From assembly GCA_018136815.1 (NCBI GenBank), contig CM030944.1, positions 1,054,456-1,118,455 on the forward strand: a stretch of 64,000 nucleotides of DNA, given 5' to 3'. A model generated the notes under the pieces. That model had not been told where the DNA came from. It worked only from the letters and a program-made list of their open reading frames with translations, and searched no databases. This document shows, piece by piece, positions 20,920-32,300 of this stretch (positions are counted from its first letter, which is position 1; each line of letters begins with the position of its first letter). Origin of the DNA: Isochrysis galbana (Eukaryota > Haptophyta > Isochrysidales > Isochrysidaceae). Position numbers and translations under genes: made by a program.

Positions 20920-22380
20920 ATGGAGGCGGTCGCAGGGCCCTCTTGGGCCACTGGAGCCTGCGGGACTTGCCATGCCGCAGGCGGCCGGGAGGGCGGCGAT
21001 GAGGACGAGGAAGGCTGTGCTTTTCCACCCCCCCCCGATGTGGGGCATCCTTTGACTTCAGGAGAGCAGGAGGACGCAGGGGGCGAGGCACATGCAGACG
21101 GAGGGGCTCTGGGTGCCCTGCACCGCGTCACGCAGTGGGTTTGGGAGAGGATGTCACCATTCTCTCCCGCGCAGAAGCGGCCGAGGCGCCCCAGCCTGCC
21201 TAAGGACTTTGGCTCGCCAGGGGGCGCGGGAGCACTGCGGAAGAAAACTGTCCGTGTGCTACGGTTGGCACAGCAGCTCAGCCCGCCAGAGGAAGTGCCT
21301 CTGGATCCCCCCCTGCCCCCTACCCCAGAGGAAGAAGGGACAGTTGTGGATCGGGCGTTCGTGGTGCACGCCCGAGTGCTCGCGGATTGGCTGCGGGAGA
21401 ACGTGGCCTGCAAGGGGTGTAATCACGAGGGCACTCTGGCCCCGTGCGAGCAGCAGCGCACATGGGGCGGCTACGGCATGACGTTGGCACTGAGGTGCAC
21501 CAACAGCGACTGCAAGCGCAAGGTGCGCTTTGACAGTGGGGGTATGGTGAAAAGGCCGTCGCTGCCGGGAAAGGTGGATTCGTCGGGTTGGCTGACGGAC
21601 AAGCCGACGGCATTGTCTGAGGAGGTGTTGCGGGCAGTGGTTGGGTGCCTCCTCTCCGGGACCATGCACACTGCCTACAGCACTCTAACATTGTCGCAAC
21701 AGATGGTCCCCATGCAGAACGACGCCTACCAGCACTACATGAGGCACGTGGGAGTCGTGGCGGCGAGTGTCATGCGCCAATCTATTGAGTTGGTGAGGTT
21801 CGCCATAGTGAGGTACGGCTTTGTCTTCACAGACCGCCCGGTCATCGGCGACCTCATCGTCACAAACGACTTTTTTTGGGCAACACGAGGACACTATGCG
21901 CTGAACGGCTCGGGGACCATCTGCGAGATCAAATCTGGAGGAATCATAGCCGTGCGGCACTTTTGCAAGCGTGCCGCCGCGCGTTCGCAATTCGCCGCCT
22001 ACGCCGCGACGGCGAAGTCCATGGATGCGCGTGCGTTCCAAGAGATGTTGGGGGAGGTAGTCGCATGGATGGAGGACGACGTGCCGCTGATGGTTGCTAA
22101 GTACTCCCTGGCCGTCCTCCCTCGCTTCACAGGAGTTGTGCTCGACGGCGACGCGAGCACTGACTACTTCGTGAGGGAGGTCGAAGCCCGCGCGCAGCTC
22201 GCTGCTTCATCTCCAGTGTGCAGGGGTCTCTGTGTGCGGCCGTGTGTCAATCATCTCGCCAAAAACATCGGCAAAAAAGCACTGGAGTTGGGCGTGGAAC
22301 TGCATAAGTGCTGCACGTGTAGGGTGAAAGAGCTCCGGAATGGCACACTGAGCACGGTCGGCACGCGAGTACATCGCGGC
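20920..22380 (+). CDS. Mutator-like (MULE-type) DDE transposase, C-terminus lost
   Basis: This is a DNA-transposon transposase. After an acidic, Pro-rich N-terminus, a zinc-binding module is visible (CKGCNHEGTLAPC and CTNSDCKRK). A helical region (LSEEVLRAVVGCLLSGTMH) follows, and then the catalytic core. VTNDFFWATRGHYALNGSG matches the first-Asp region of the animal/protist mutator-like transposase family (V..D..W..RG..slnG.g). VVLDGDAST...CVNHLAKNIGKKA matches its second-Asp region (GD...CvNH..Kr.G). The open frame continues to 22,962, but transposase-like character stops near residue 485, where a cytochrome b561-like sequence begins in antisense, so the third acidic residue is missing. No terminal inverted repeats were found by eye. 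The element is probably dead. Confidence 0.7.
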
Positions 22381-22473
22381 TGCACGAATGGCCCGCGAGG
22401 CCTCGGCCTGCAGAAGGCACTGCAGCGCTGCATGGGCGCGGCAATGCGCGGCGCCGCGAGCATGCCGCGGCAG

Positions 22474-22707
22474 CCCGGAGAGGCCGAGCACGGCGTAGCC
22501 CGTCCCCTTGTGCGCGACCCGCCACACGGCGCGGCGTATGGTGCGGTCGCCGGGCGTGCCGCGCACGAGCGCGTTGAGCGGCCGCAGCAGGGCGAGGACG
22601 AAGGCGACGATCCCGAGCGTGTGATGGGGGTGCGAGAAGTGGCGCCCTCGGGGCACCGACGCGACGGCGAGCGCGACGCCGGCGGCGGCCACCGCAAGGC
22701 CGCTTCC
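22474..22707 (-). pseudogene. Cytochrome b561-domain gene fragment
   Basis: Minus-strand translation gives about 78 residues: a helix (LAVAAAGVALAVASV), then HFSHPHHTLGIVAFVLALLR, then RAVWRVAHKGTGYAVLGLSG. This is the order of the third and fourth transmembrane helices of cytochrome b561/ferric-reductase domains, with the haem-ligand histidines in HPHH and AHKGTGY. No start, other helices or clear splice sites are found, so it is a fragment, or one exon of a gene whose rest is gone. It directly abuts the point where the Mutator-like transposase loses similarity, suggesting gene capture or a later rearrangement. Confidence 0.55.
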
Positions 22708-22714
22708 CTGAGAG

Positions 22715-22898
22715 CTCCTCAAGCGCGCCCTCACTTGGCTACTGCTTCCTCCCCTCACACGGAACGTTGTCGGATTAGTGCTCGGGTTTGGGCGGATTTT
22801 TTTTTGGTGGGTTCAAATCGGACGCATTTGAACGACGGGCCCTCCTCAAGCGCGCCCTCACTTGGCTACTGCTTCCTCCCCTCACACGGAACGTTGTC
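22715..22898 (+). repeat. 57-bp direct duplication
   Basis: The segment starting ctcctcaagcgcgccctcac and ending cacggaacgttgtc occurs at 22,715-22,771 and again, identical as far as read, at 22,842-22,898. A 70-bp spacer with a T-run lies between them. The short distance and identity indicate a recent local duplication next to the transposase and b561 fragments. Confidence 0.75.
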
Positions 22899-23851
22899 AA
22901 CCCGTCCAGCCCAAAGTTTTCGACGTACACTGTCGAATGTCAGTTCTTATTCAGTTTATTAGATTTCAAGCACAATACGGACATTAAAGACAACTTACAC
23001 AGAATTTGCGAGATTGATAAATCATTCACACTAGTTTATGTGATGAATTGTTTAAAGTTCTCGTCCATCTTTCTTATGATCCATTGCCATCGCTTGAGTA
23101 TACTACGTCATCAGCCGCCATTCCATTTATAGACATGGTTGAGCACTGTACGTGAGGTGGGCGCCTTTGCTCAAATACTATAAGATTTTTTTTTGTGCCG
23201 GGAGCGGCGCATCGCGTATTTGGAAACGAGGGGTACCAAATGAAGGCAAACGACCTTCGTAGTGCACACAGGCCCACCCCCCTTTAGGAGGGGTAGTGGG
23301 TGCGGGGGTGAGAGCGTGGGGTTTGGGCGATAGCGAGCGCAATACCGGAGTGGGGTGAGTCACTAGAAGCGTAGCAGCCACCTTCAAGTATTTTTTTCCT
23401 CAACATGTATACTACTAGTAATTATTGTTGATGATCTAAATGACGATATGTTCCTAGAAGCTGCTCATTGTGCCGAGGAGCTGAGGCCGAGAGCAGCGAG
23501 AGCGAGAGCGAGAGATAGAGAGGATTTGATTGCATCCACTCACTAGAAAGACGACACCACGCCTAGGATGGACGAGCTACAAAAGCACTCCAGAAGACGA
23601 GAGCCAAAGCGGAGCGAGGCTCAGCCTCTATCAAGCCTCTTGAAGTTGGTCGTCGTTTGATATGAATATAGCCAAACATTCAAATGAGCAAAATCGAGCC
23701 TCTTGAAGATTTCCCAGACCAGACCAGCTCCTTGATCGGCCACTCGGTTCAATTGCATGCGCGTGGCATAGACGCGCTCGAATGTTGCGTTTCCCCACTC
23801 GCCGTCGCCTTCACGCAGAAATGATCGGTGGTGCAACCAGCAGATTGACGC
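22899..23851. other. Intergenic spacer, AT-richer
   Basis: This region is clearly richer in A/T than its surroundings (23,000-23,120 and 23,390-23,460). No gene, repeat copy or RNA gene is recognised. The end near 23,640-23,850 is probably the 3' UTR of the coiled-coil gene on the minus strand. Confidence 0.4.
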
Positions 23852-25296
23852 CTATGCAGGGACAGCAGTTGCGACTGCCACAGGTGCTGGGCTGGCGGCG
23901 GCGGGCGCCGCAGTCGCGATGGCCACCGGCGGCTCATACGTCGAATGTTTTGTGTACCAGGCTGCCTGCACGACGACCGCAGCACGCTGCTCCCTGACGT
24001 CGGCCCCGACGGGCTGGGCAACCACAGCTGCAGGCATGGCTGTGGTCGCCTCCATGCCGTAGTTGGCGCGAAGGCCATTGAAGATATTCTGCTTCTCGGA
24101 GGCAATAGATCCCTTGATCTGCTGGAGTGTGGCGCCGGCGGAGGCCACAGCTTCACGAACAGACTGTAGCAGAGCGTTGACCATGGCCTCTTGTTGAGCT
24201 GCGAGGCGTTCACACTGGCCAAGGATGCCGATATTTTCATGTATCATGCGCGAAGCATTGCTGCCCGCGATCGCGTCGCCGAGGTCTCCGCCAAATATCT
24301 CGAGCATGGCAGTGCCTGCGCCCGTTTGTTTGAGCTGGGGCAGCGCGACCTGACCGAGGCCGGGGCAGAGGTGCGGGTGCTGGTCCCTTGCCCGCGGTGG
24401 GACGGATTGTAGCGCCGACTGTAGCACGGTCGCAGCCTGTGCCGCAAGCATTTGAGACTCTTGCATCATCCGGTCACGCTGGTCTTGCTGGATGTGCTCC
24501 ACGAATTCGGACGCATCAAAGATGTTGTTCACCTGCGCCGCTTGGTTGGTTTGTCCAGCACTGTGCATCGCGTGGAGGGCGTTCATGTACAGCTGCGCGC
24601 CCGGGGGGGAGGGGGGGGTCCGGGATGGGCGTACTGTAACTGGGCCTTCCCTTGGTTGCCCCCCTCACACAAACGAACAGGACCCAAAATCCCTACCCCC
24701 TCTCTCACCTGGCGCGCGTGCGCGCAGCCCTGCAACGAGTGCTGGAGCTGCGCGGCGGTCGACTGTTCGATCGCGAGGGCCTCCGACCACTGTGCGGCGG
24801 AGCTGTTGAGGGAATGGAGCTGCGACGTCGCCGCACCGCTGACGGCGGACTCAAACATGTTCTCGCGCTCCGCCTCGAGCGACCTCAGTCGAGCGACCAT
24901 GCCCTGCAGCTCCGCCTGCTGGTTCTGGAGCGCACCGATGTGCGACTCGAGCCCTTGCTCCTTTGCGGCGAGCGAGGGGAGCGCCTGCTCGTCGAGCGCG
25001 AGCTTGGCCTGCTGGCGCTGGATCCGCCCTTCGACCCCTCCCCTGCACCAGAGGGATGGCTGAAGCGCGGTGTTGGAGTAGAACCAGTGGTTCTGGCACC
25101 GCTCGATCTTGCGGCGGCGGCGCTCCTGCTCCCTCTGGTTGCGGAGCCTCGCGGCCTCCGCGTCCCTCTCCGCCAAACGGACCGCGCCCAGCTGGTTGGT
25201 GGTCGAGGCGAGTGAGGCGTCTGCGTGGGCTAGCGCGGCCGCCTCGGCGGAGACCGCGTCGTAGTGCGCGAAGAAGGCCGCGTCGATGGTCGCCAT
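23852..25296 (-). CDS. Coiled-coil protein of unknown function, two exons
   Basis: Exon 1 is 24709-25296 and exon 2 is 23852-24592. The junction CGCCAG|gtgaga...gcgcag|CTG keeps phase 0, giving about 442 residues. Residues 1-65 are helical (AEAAALAHADASL, RLRNQREQERRRRK). Next comes a striking aromatic motif, HWFYSNTALQPSLWCRGG, followed by long coiled coils (LDEQALPSLAAKEQGLE, LRSLEAERENMFE). Exon 2 continues helical (IQQDQRDRMMQESQMLAAQ, LLQSVREAVASAGATLQQIK) and ends in an Ala/Val/Pro-rich low-complexity tail. The first Met (MATIDAAFFAHYDAV) follows a C-rich leader and is a good start. The family is not recognised; a scaffold or cytoskeletal role is only a guess. Confidence 0.7.
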
Positions 25297-26846
25297 CGCG
25301 ACGAGGGAAAGGGGTGGGGGAGGGGAGGAAATGGAAGGGGGCGGGGGGGGGGGGGGGGGCTGAGAAGTGGGCGAGAGGGGTGGAGGAAGAGAGGGAGGGA
25401 GAGGGGGAAGACGTTAAGAAACTGTGCTGTTTCATTGGTAACCAGCGAGAGGGAACAGCAGAGACTGTGATGGAGAGGGAAGAGCATTCGAGAGGGAGAT
25501 GGAAGAAGAGAGAGGAGAGAAAGAGAGAGATGCTCCTTTAGAGACGGAGAGAGGCGAGAGGAGGAGAGGCGAACGAGAGAGGAGGAGAGGAGAGGGGGGG
25601 AGGAGGAGGAGATCCACAAACAAGGAGGCGGCGGGGAATGGGAAGAGAAGAATAGAATTGTAGAGCCCCTTCATATGTAAAGTAGCGTCTTCCACCCTCA
25701 TAAATACACCGGACGAGCCATCCATGCGCCAGGGTCGCGGGGGGGGAGGAGCCAGAGTAATTAAAAACGCGATTTTTTGAAAGGGCCGCCATAGTTGTTT
25801 GACCGCCCGCGACGTATTCTCAGACGACCGACCCATCCACGCCATTCACGAGCAGAGGAGAATGCGAACCCCATCTTCCTAAGAACGACACGTACAAGCA
25901 AGGGCGCGTTCCGTCGAAAGAAAGAGGACCATGCGAACGTTTTATGTTTGCATCTCACATCTCATCCCGTAAAGTGTAAAGTATGGGCTTATTTATTATA
26001 ATCAACAATCAACGCGTTGCGCCAGGACGAGCTAGCGAATCAAGCGAGTGTCGTATTCCATACGAGGACAGACTTTTACTTCTAGCCTGTGAGCTATTTT
26101 AAGTCTCAAGGTCTCGTTGATGGGTATATCGCCTCTTCTCCTACTTTCTCTTGATGTCATCAAACGTTCCACGATTGTCGTCTGTCTTCTGTTATACCTC
26201 GGTCGCAGCTCCCCCAGCAAGGTCAAGGTCTGCCCTCGTTGTGCCGCCCCTCTCTGTCGCATGTCCATGCGCTGCTAAGTTGCCTTGGTGCCGACGCTTG
26301 GCCGTCCATCCAAGTGTGGTTAGTTTTCGCCCCGTTTGGTTTAGTTTGTGTGTCTCTGGAGAGTCTCTGGCGGTCAGCAACTTTTTGAGTCCCCGCGTTG
26401 TAGCCCCTCGTGTCTACCTTGGACCTAAGAAGCTCTCACTCTCATTCTCTAGCCCGGTCACTCACTAGGGGGGTGCGAAGGGCACCATCTGTAATGGGCA
26501 AACGAAGGCCTAAATAAGCTCCCTATAGGTTCCGGTATGGGAGATCAGCAAAAAATACCGGGGGTCTTCCGGCAAAATTTTCGAAAAATACCCGATTTCA
26601 GGCCTCTGACGGCCGTGCGGAAATATATGTCAGGCCCCCCTCCGGTATTATTTTACCGATGGCCTTCATGCGCGCCTCTCGCAGCGAAACACGAAACCAT
26701 GGGCATCGGCAGCTGACCCGGACCAAAGATCCTGGTTCTATACACACAGCAATATATTTTCACTATGTTTTTATGGACTTGAACGTGTACGTAAGTATCG
26801 CAAAAACTAAAGACGCTAACCGCTAAAAACACCAAGGGCTCGAGAA
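25297..26846. other. Intergenic spacer
   Basis: This is the GA-rich 5' flank of the coiled-coil gene (25,300-25,620), with a G-run at 25,342-25,360, followed by ordinary sequence without a recognisable gene. Around 26,530-26,660, words such as ttccggtatggg and taccgggggtcttccgg recur in both orientations and suggest a small decayed inverted repeat. No RNA gene is seen. Confidence 0.4.
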
Positions 26847-27290
26847 CCCAACTTCGACCCGCGACCGGGGGCGCCACGAGGCCGTTCGAGTCACCGCTCA
26901 CCATATGGATGCCGCTACGAGCACCAAAGTGCGGTATGCCGCCCTCACAGCCACGCCAATCGCGCCCGCCGCCCCCACGCACTGCGTCGAAATCGGCCGC
27001 TTGCGGCCCCCGGTGATGACGTCGTCACGCCTCAAGACGCGCCCTGAGTGCCCAACTTCGACCCGCGACCGGGGGCGCCACGAGGCCGTTCGAGTCACCG
27101 CTCGCCAAATGGATGCCGCTACGAGCACCAAAGTGCGGTATGCCGCCCTCACAGCTCACAGCCACGCCAATCGCGCCCGCCGCCCCCGCGCACTGCGTCG
27201 AAATCGGCCGCTTGAGGCCCCCGGTGATGACGTCGTCACGCCCCAAGACGCGCCATGAGTGCCCAACTTCGACCCGCGACCGGGGGCGCA
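26847..27290 (+). repeat. Tandem repeat, units of about 204-211 bp
   Basis: Units start cccaacttcgacccgcgacc at 26,847, 27,051 and 27,262; the third is only partly present. Each full unit contains atggatgccgctacgagcac, a conserved gcgtcgaaatcggccgcttg and a near-palindromic gtgatgacgtcgtcacg. The second unit carries a 7-bp insertion (ctcacag). Open frames across it are short and not protein-like. It is a two-copy minisatellite or segmental duplication. Confidence 0.8.
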
Positions 27291-27617
27291 GCGCTCGCCA
27301 GCGCTCGCCAGCGTCCCAGGGGCCGGCCTCATGGAGGTCGGGCCGTGTCGAATTATCGTATGCCTGCGGCGCGATGGGCGGGGATATGTCACTACCGGAC
27401 TGTGCGACCCTCGAGATCGAGCGTGCGACCCACCAGGGACCTCCCACATCCCTCGCGAGGCGCTTGAGCTTGGGCTCCTCACCAGCTGGCAGCCATTGCG
27501 AGGCCGACAGCCGGCGATCGGCCGACGCGGAACCTCCGCGTTTCTTATGGGGATTCGCCCGACATTCACTGCTTTGATTCCCTCACGCGCGCAATCCTCC
27601 CATTCTCCCAAAATAGA
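27291..27617. other. Spacer before the LTR element
   Basis: About 330 bases between the tandem repeat and the LTR element's target duplication. No gene, repeat family or regulatory signal is recognised. Confidence 0.4.
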
Positions 27618-27622
27618 CCTCC

Positions 27623-28944
27623 TGTCGAGTCGAGCGCTACCGGAGGGCTCTGAGCCACTCCGTCGCGAGCGGCACCGGCGGCTAGCGCGGCGCTTTGTCC
27701 CTCCTCCCCACCGGGAGTCGGGTGAATGAAATTCTGGACTGGGTCGGGCAACCCCATTCGGGTGTATGGACAGGGAACGAACGGCGAACGAAGGACTGTG
27801 GGGCGGCGAGGCGCTCCTAGCGGCCCTAGTGTGTTGGGTTTTAAGAGATTGTTAGACCTACAAAGAACTCTTCCCTCAGGGAGGGAGCCTAGGCTGCTAG
27901 AGTGCAGCGACGCAGCGAACAACGACGGACAAAGAGCCTGAGAACAACAGGATACACCGACTCACGAACACACCGGAATCATTCACCCAAACAAAGCAAA
28001 TTATCAAGCAACCGCGACCCCAAATCACCGATAACTCAAACACGTCGCGAGAGACGGAGAGAGAGAGCGAGAGAGAGAGAGACTCCGCAGCGACGGCCGG
28101 AGCGTGTCTCCGTTGTAACTTCCCACGTAGCGGAGAGTCCGAAGGGGAGCGTCATGTCGCGCGACCACGGCGATCACTTTGGATACAGATCGCAACGAGA
28201 TGTCTTCACGACCGAATAAATCTTGCCGTTGAGCGTGAACCTTCTAGACGCTTCTAACAAACAACCCTGAGTAGCAACCAAGGGGAAGAAACACCAAAGG
28301 GGCCAAGGCTTGCATGTAGCTTGCATCAAGGGGAAAGATTCCCTCACCTAGGAAGCGAACCTACACCGGTCTCCAAGGGGAGATGGCAAATTAAATCTCA
28401 AATCTCGAGCGGATAGAGCAACCGACTCGCTCGCCAAACACCTTGACCGAGAAGAAAGAAGCAAGGACCTACAAGCCAAGGGTAGCGGACCTAGGGAATG
28501 TGAGAGGAAGTTTCCGAACGCCAACGCGAACGCCAAACGCGGGAAGGCAACGAAACCCTAACCAGGCCAAGCAGAACCTATGAAGAACAGGCCTGGACGA
28601 CAACGAAAGTCAGCAGGTCCCAAGAAAGAACCGGAACCCAACAAGAAACGACAAGCCTTGCAAGAAGCTAAACAAGCCTTCACAAGGTAACCTGAGAGCC
28701 TGAGACAAGCGCGCAGCGAGTGACAGGCGACCTGGCTCCTTTGGGTCAAGATTACCCGAAAGGAGGAAACCTGGAATCTAGACCTGACAAACAGGCTAGA
28801 AGGAACGAAACGAGAACTCGAATTCTAGATCGCTAGGGACGAACCCTACCAACCTAGGTATGCCTGAGCTTCACCGTGTGGCCGCACGGCGAAGGACCTG
28901 GAAACAAGAGCCTGGAAATCGCATCATCTAGGATGAATGCGACA
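27623..28944 (-). repeat. 3' LTR of the chromovirus-type element
   Basis: This is the 1,322-bp copy at the element's 3' side (lower coordinates), indistinguishable from the other LTR at all points compared. The left neighbour is the target duplication cctcc at 27,618-27,622. The inner neighbour is the purine-rich tract expected for plus-strand priming. Confidence 0.9.
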
Positions 28945-29331
28945 CCCCCCGACTAAGATCGAGACGTCTCCCGATGTCGAGCGGTGAACCTGGAAACAGA
29001 GACCTGGAACCTGGAACCTGAGCTGACCAGAGGTCAGAATCGGAACAAGAAGCAACGGAACATAGCGAGCGAAACGTGGAGACAAGAACACCCTTTGGAT
29101 CCAAAGCGAGCACGAAATCGGCGGCTTAACGCGGCGGCCTCTTTCGTACGCACTGCCCCACCCACTTCTCCCTTTTACAGGAGCTTTGCTCGGGTGTTGC
29201 GCCGGGTGTAGAGCGCAGGCAGCACGCGTTCAGCACCTCCATGATTCGCTCGGACGGAAACTTGAACTCGGAGCCCTAGCCGAGGCGTGGGGCTAGCCTA
29301 GAGGGACGGGTCCCTTACCCAAGACATGGGA

Positions 29332-32300
29332 TCAACGAGAATGGAGCCTGGATCGAGTGCGCGAAGACGGCGCATCGAGAACGAGAGGAAGAGGAGTATC
29401 CCTGGCCGACGAAGAAGTTGCTTCCGGGGACTCAACATCTTCTGGACAAGTCTCTTCGACGGAGCGATCATAATCATCAAGCAAATCAGAACAACGACGG
29501 AGCAACTCGGAACGAGGCTCCCAGGTGGCTTCTCGAAGAGAATAGCCACGCCACTTCACGAGGTACTCGGTAGATTCGCCACGGCTACGACGATCGAGCA
29601 ACTTCTCAACAATGTACTCGTCGACAGCCAGCGGCTCTTCATCAACGAAAGTATGATACGGCCGGAGGTTCGAGATATGCACCTCCTCCTTGACTAACCG
29701 GTTCTCCAGATCACGGAGTCGGTACCTAGTGTCGGACAGAGCCTCTACGACGCGGTAGGGACCCGAGTAGATGAATTGCAACTTGTTGGCATGGCCTGGT
29801 AATCGCATGCAGACGCGATCCCCAGGTTCGAAACGCGCTGGTCTTTGAGACTTGATGGTAGCGTCACGGACTGACTCAGCCTGAGCGGCTAGGGTAGCCT
29901 CGAGAGCGCTGGACCAAGAGAGGCGGAGGCTCGCATTGAGCCTGGATGCGTACGAGCGAACGTCGGCGGACGCCGCCTCGAGAGCAGTTGGCGAAACAGA
30001 CTTCGGATCAGAGAGTTGAGCGGGCAGACGCAGCTCACGCCCAAAGATCAAAGACGCTGGAGACCGGGAGGTGACACGACCGGAGGAAGCCCTCAACGAG
30101 AGGAGTAGGAACGGCAAATGGTCGACCCAATGACCGCCACCCTCGTTCGAGGCGCGCATCAAACGAATGAGCGTTTGCTGAGCGCGTTCGACGAAGCCTA
30201 CACCCTCATGTCGATACGGCTCTGTACTCGACAAATCAGTCCCGGTGAGCTCCAGAATACGCGAAACAAGAACCGAACAAAGATTCGAACCGGCGTCGGT
30301 TCGAAGCTGCCTAGGGACTCCATAACGCGTCACAATCAAGCGGATGAACATGTCCAAGGCCACTTCCGACGAGGGATCCCCATTCGACGGCTCAGCCTCA
30401 ATCCATCGAGTGAGCGAGTCGATGAAGACGACCAGCTTGTCGTAACCCGAGACTCCAGGCACGAAGTTGTGAGTGGGAGCCAGTGCGAGCACGTCGCAGT
30501 AGACCACATCAAAGGGGTAGGTACCCACAGAGAGACCGGAGGGCGACGCTAGAGCCCTAGGTAGCGGCTTGGCGAGGGTGCACTCGTGGCATTCCCGGAC
30601 GTAGGATGCAACGTCGGAAGACATGCCAGGCCAGTAGACCCGAGTACGAAGAAGACCGGACATACGAGAAACTCCAAGGTGACCGGAGCGATCGTGGTAG
30701 GCAAAGAGGTAGCGAGACCGCAACGAGGGCGGAATGTAGAGCACTAGCGAGTTCGGGTCGGTGGAGTCAAGGACGGTGCGATAGTAGACGAGCCCATCGT
30801 GAACGACGAAACGGCGAAACATCTTGGATTGCTGAGCGGGAGCGGGAGCGGGAGCGACAGGACTGGAACACGAATCATCTTCGGCAATGGGGCCTGAGGC
30901 GGCGGCCTGCGGAGGCGACCCTTGGCCTGATGGCTCGTGATTGACCGTCTCTCTTGAGCCTAGGAGTGGCTCTACGAACGGATCTTCCGCCAGGGCCGCT
31001 CTCATCTCTTCGGAAGTCGGCGTACCCGGAGCCAAATAACTGGACTGGATGGCGGGCCCGGAATCGGAGGCTCGACGACGAGATCGATCCAAAGCTTGAA
31101 GCCCTCGCGCCGTAGCTACGGAGCGCGTGATGGCAGCCACCGGATGAGACCGTTCATGCTCGGCTAGAGACTCTAAGCCAGGCTCACGTACCGCTAGCGG
31201 CGCTGGGCCGGCGAGTGGTTCATCTTCGTGTTCCGGCTCCAGGGATGCTAGCCGGGACAGCCCGTCAGCATCCTGATGAACAGCTCCTGGTTTATGTTCG
31301 ACGTCGAACCGGTACTCAGCCAACTTGAGAGCCCACCGAGTCAGCCGAGAGGCTGGCCCACCGGCTACTTGATCCTTCATGGTATGCAGCCATCGCAGCG
31401 CGGAGTGGTCGACGACTAACTTGAACCGACGCCCCCAAAGGTAGGGTCGCCAATTTCGGATTGATTCCAGGGCAGCCAAGAGCTCAATCTCAGTCACCGT
31501 CCAGTGGCGTTCGGCCGAGGTGAGACTGCGAGCGTAGTACCCAACGACTCGTTCACGGTTATCGTCTCCTAGCTGCGAGAGGATGCCGGCGATACCCAAC
31601 TTGCTAGCCCCATCGGTCTTGACGATGAAGGGACGATCATCCCTGGGTGGAGTCAAGACGGGCTCCGAGGTGATCGCTGCCTTGAGCTCTTGGATAGCTC
31701 GGCGACACTCCTCGGACTGGGACTCCTTTGCCACGTCGCAGCCCTTCCGCGTGAGAGCAGTGAGGGGAGCAGCCTTAGCGGCGAATTGGCGAATGAATCG
31801 ACGATAGTAGGAGCAAAGGCCGAGGAAAGATCGAACCGCTTCCAAGGAGTTGATGGATGACGGGTCGATGTCGGCGACAGCTGCGACCTTCTTCGGGTCC
31901 ATCTTGAGACCTTCCCTCGAGACAACGTGACCGAGGTACTCCGTAGAGGTGGCAAAGAAGACACACTTGGACATCTTGCAGGTCAGGCCGGCCCACTCTA
32001 GCCGCTCGAGAACTAGGTCTAGCCGGTGAAGCATTTGCTCGAACGAAGCTTGTGCCCTGGCCTCTTCGGAAGGACCCACGCCCGTTGACCAGATGCCCAC
32101 ATCATCGAGGTAAGGCATGCAGATCTCCCACGCTAGCGCACCGAGAACGATGTCCATCAAGCGGCACATGTAGGAGGGACCTGATTGGATGCCGAACGGT
32201 AGAAAGTTGAACTCGTATTTGCCGCGGTGGGTGGTGAAAGCGGTGATATGTTTGTGCGATTCTTTGATCGGGATGCCCCAAAAGCCAGAGGCTAAATCGA

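Noticed and set aside
22381-22962. Continuation of the transposase frame
   Set aside because: Composition changes abruptly to Arg/Gly/Ala-rich and the antisense strand carries a recognisable cytochrome b561 segment, so this part is not taken as transposase.
25642-25800. Possible small gene near 25.7 kb
   Set aside because: Frames are short, overlap on both strands and show no conserved-looking segment.
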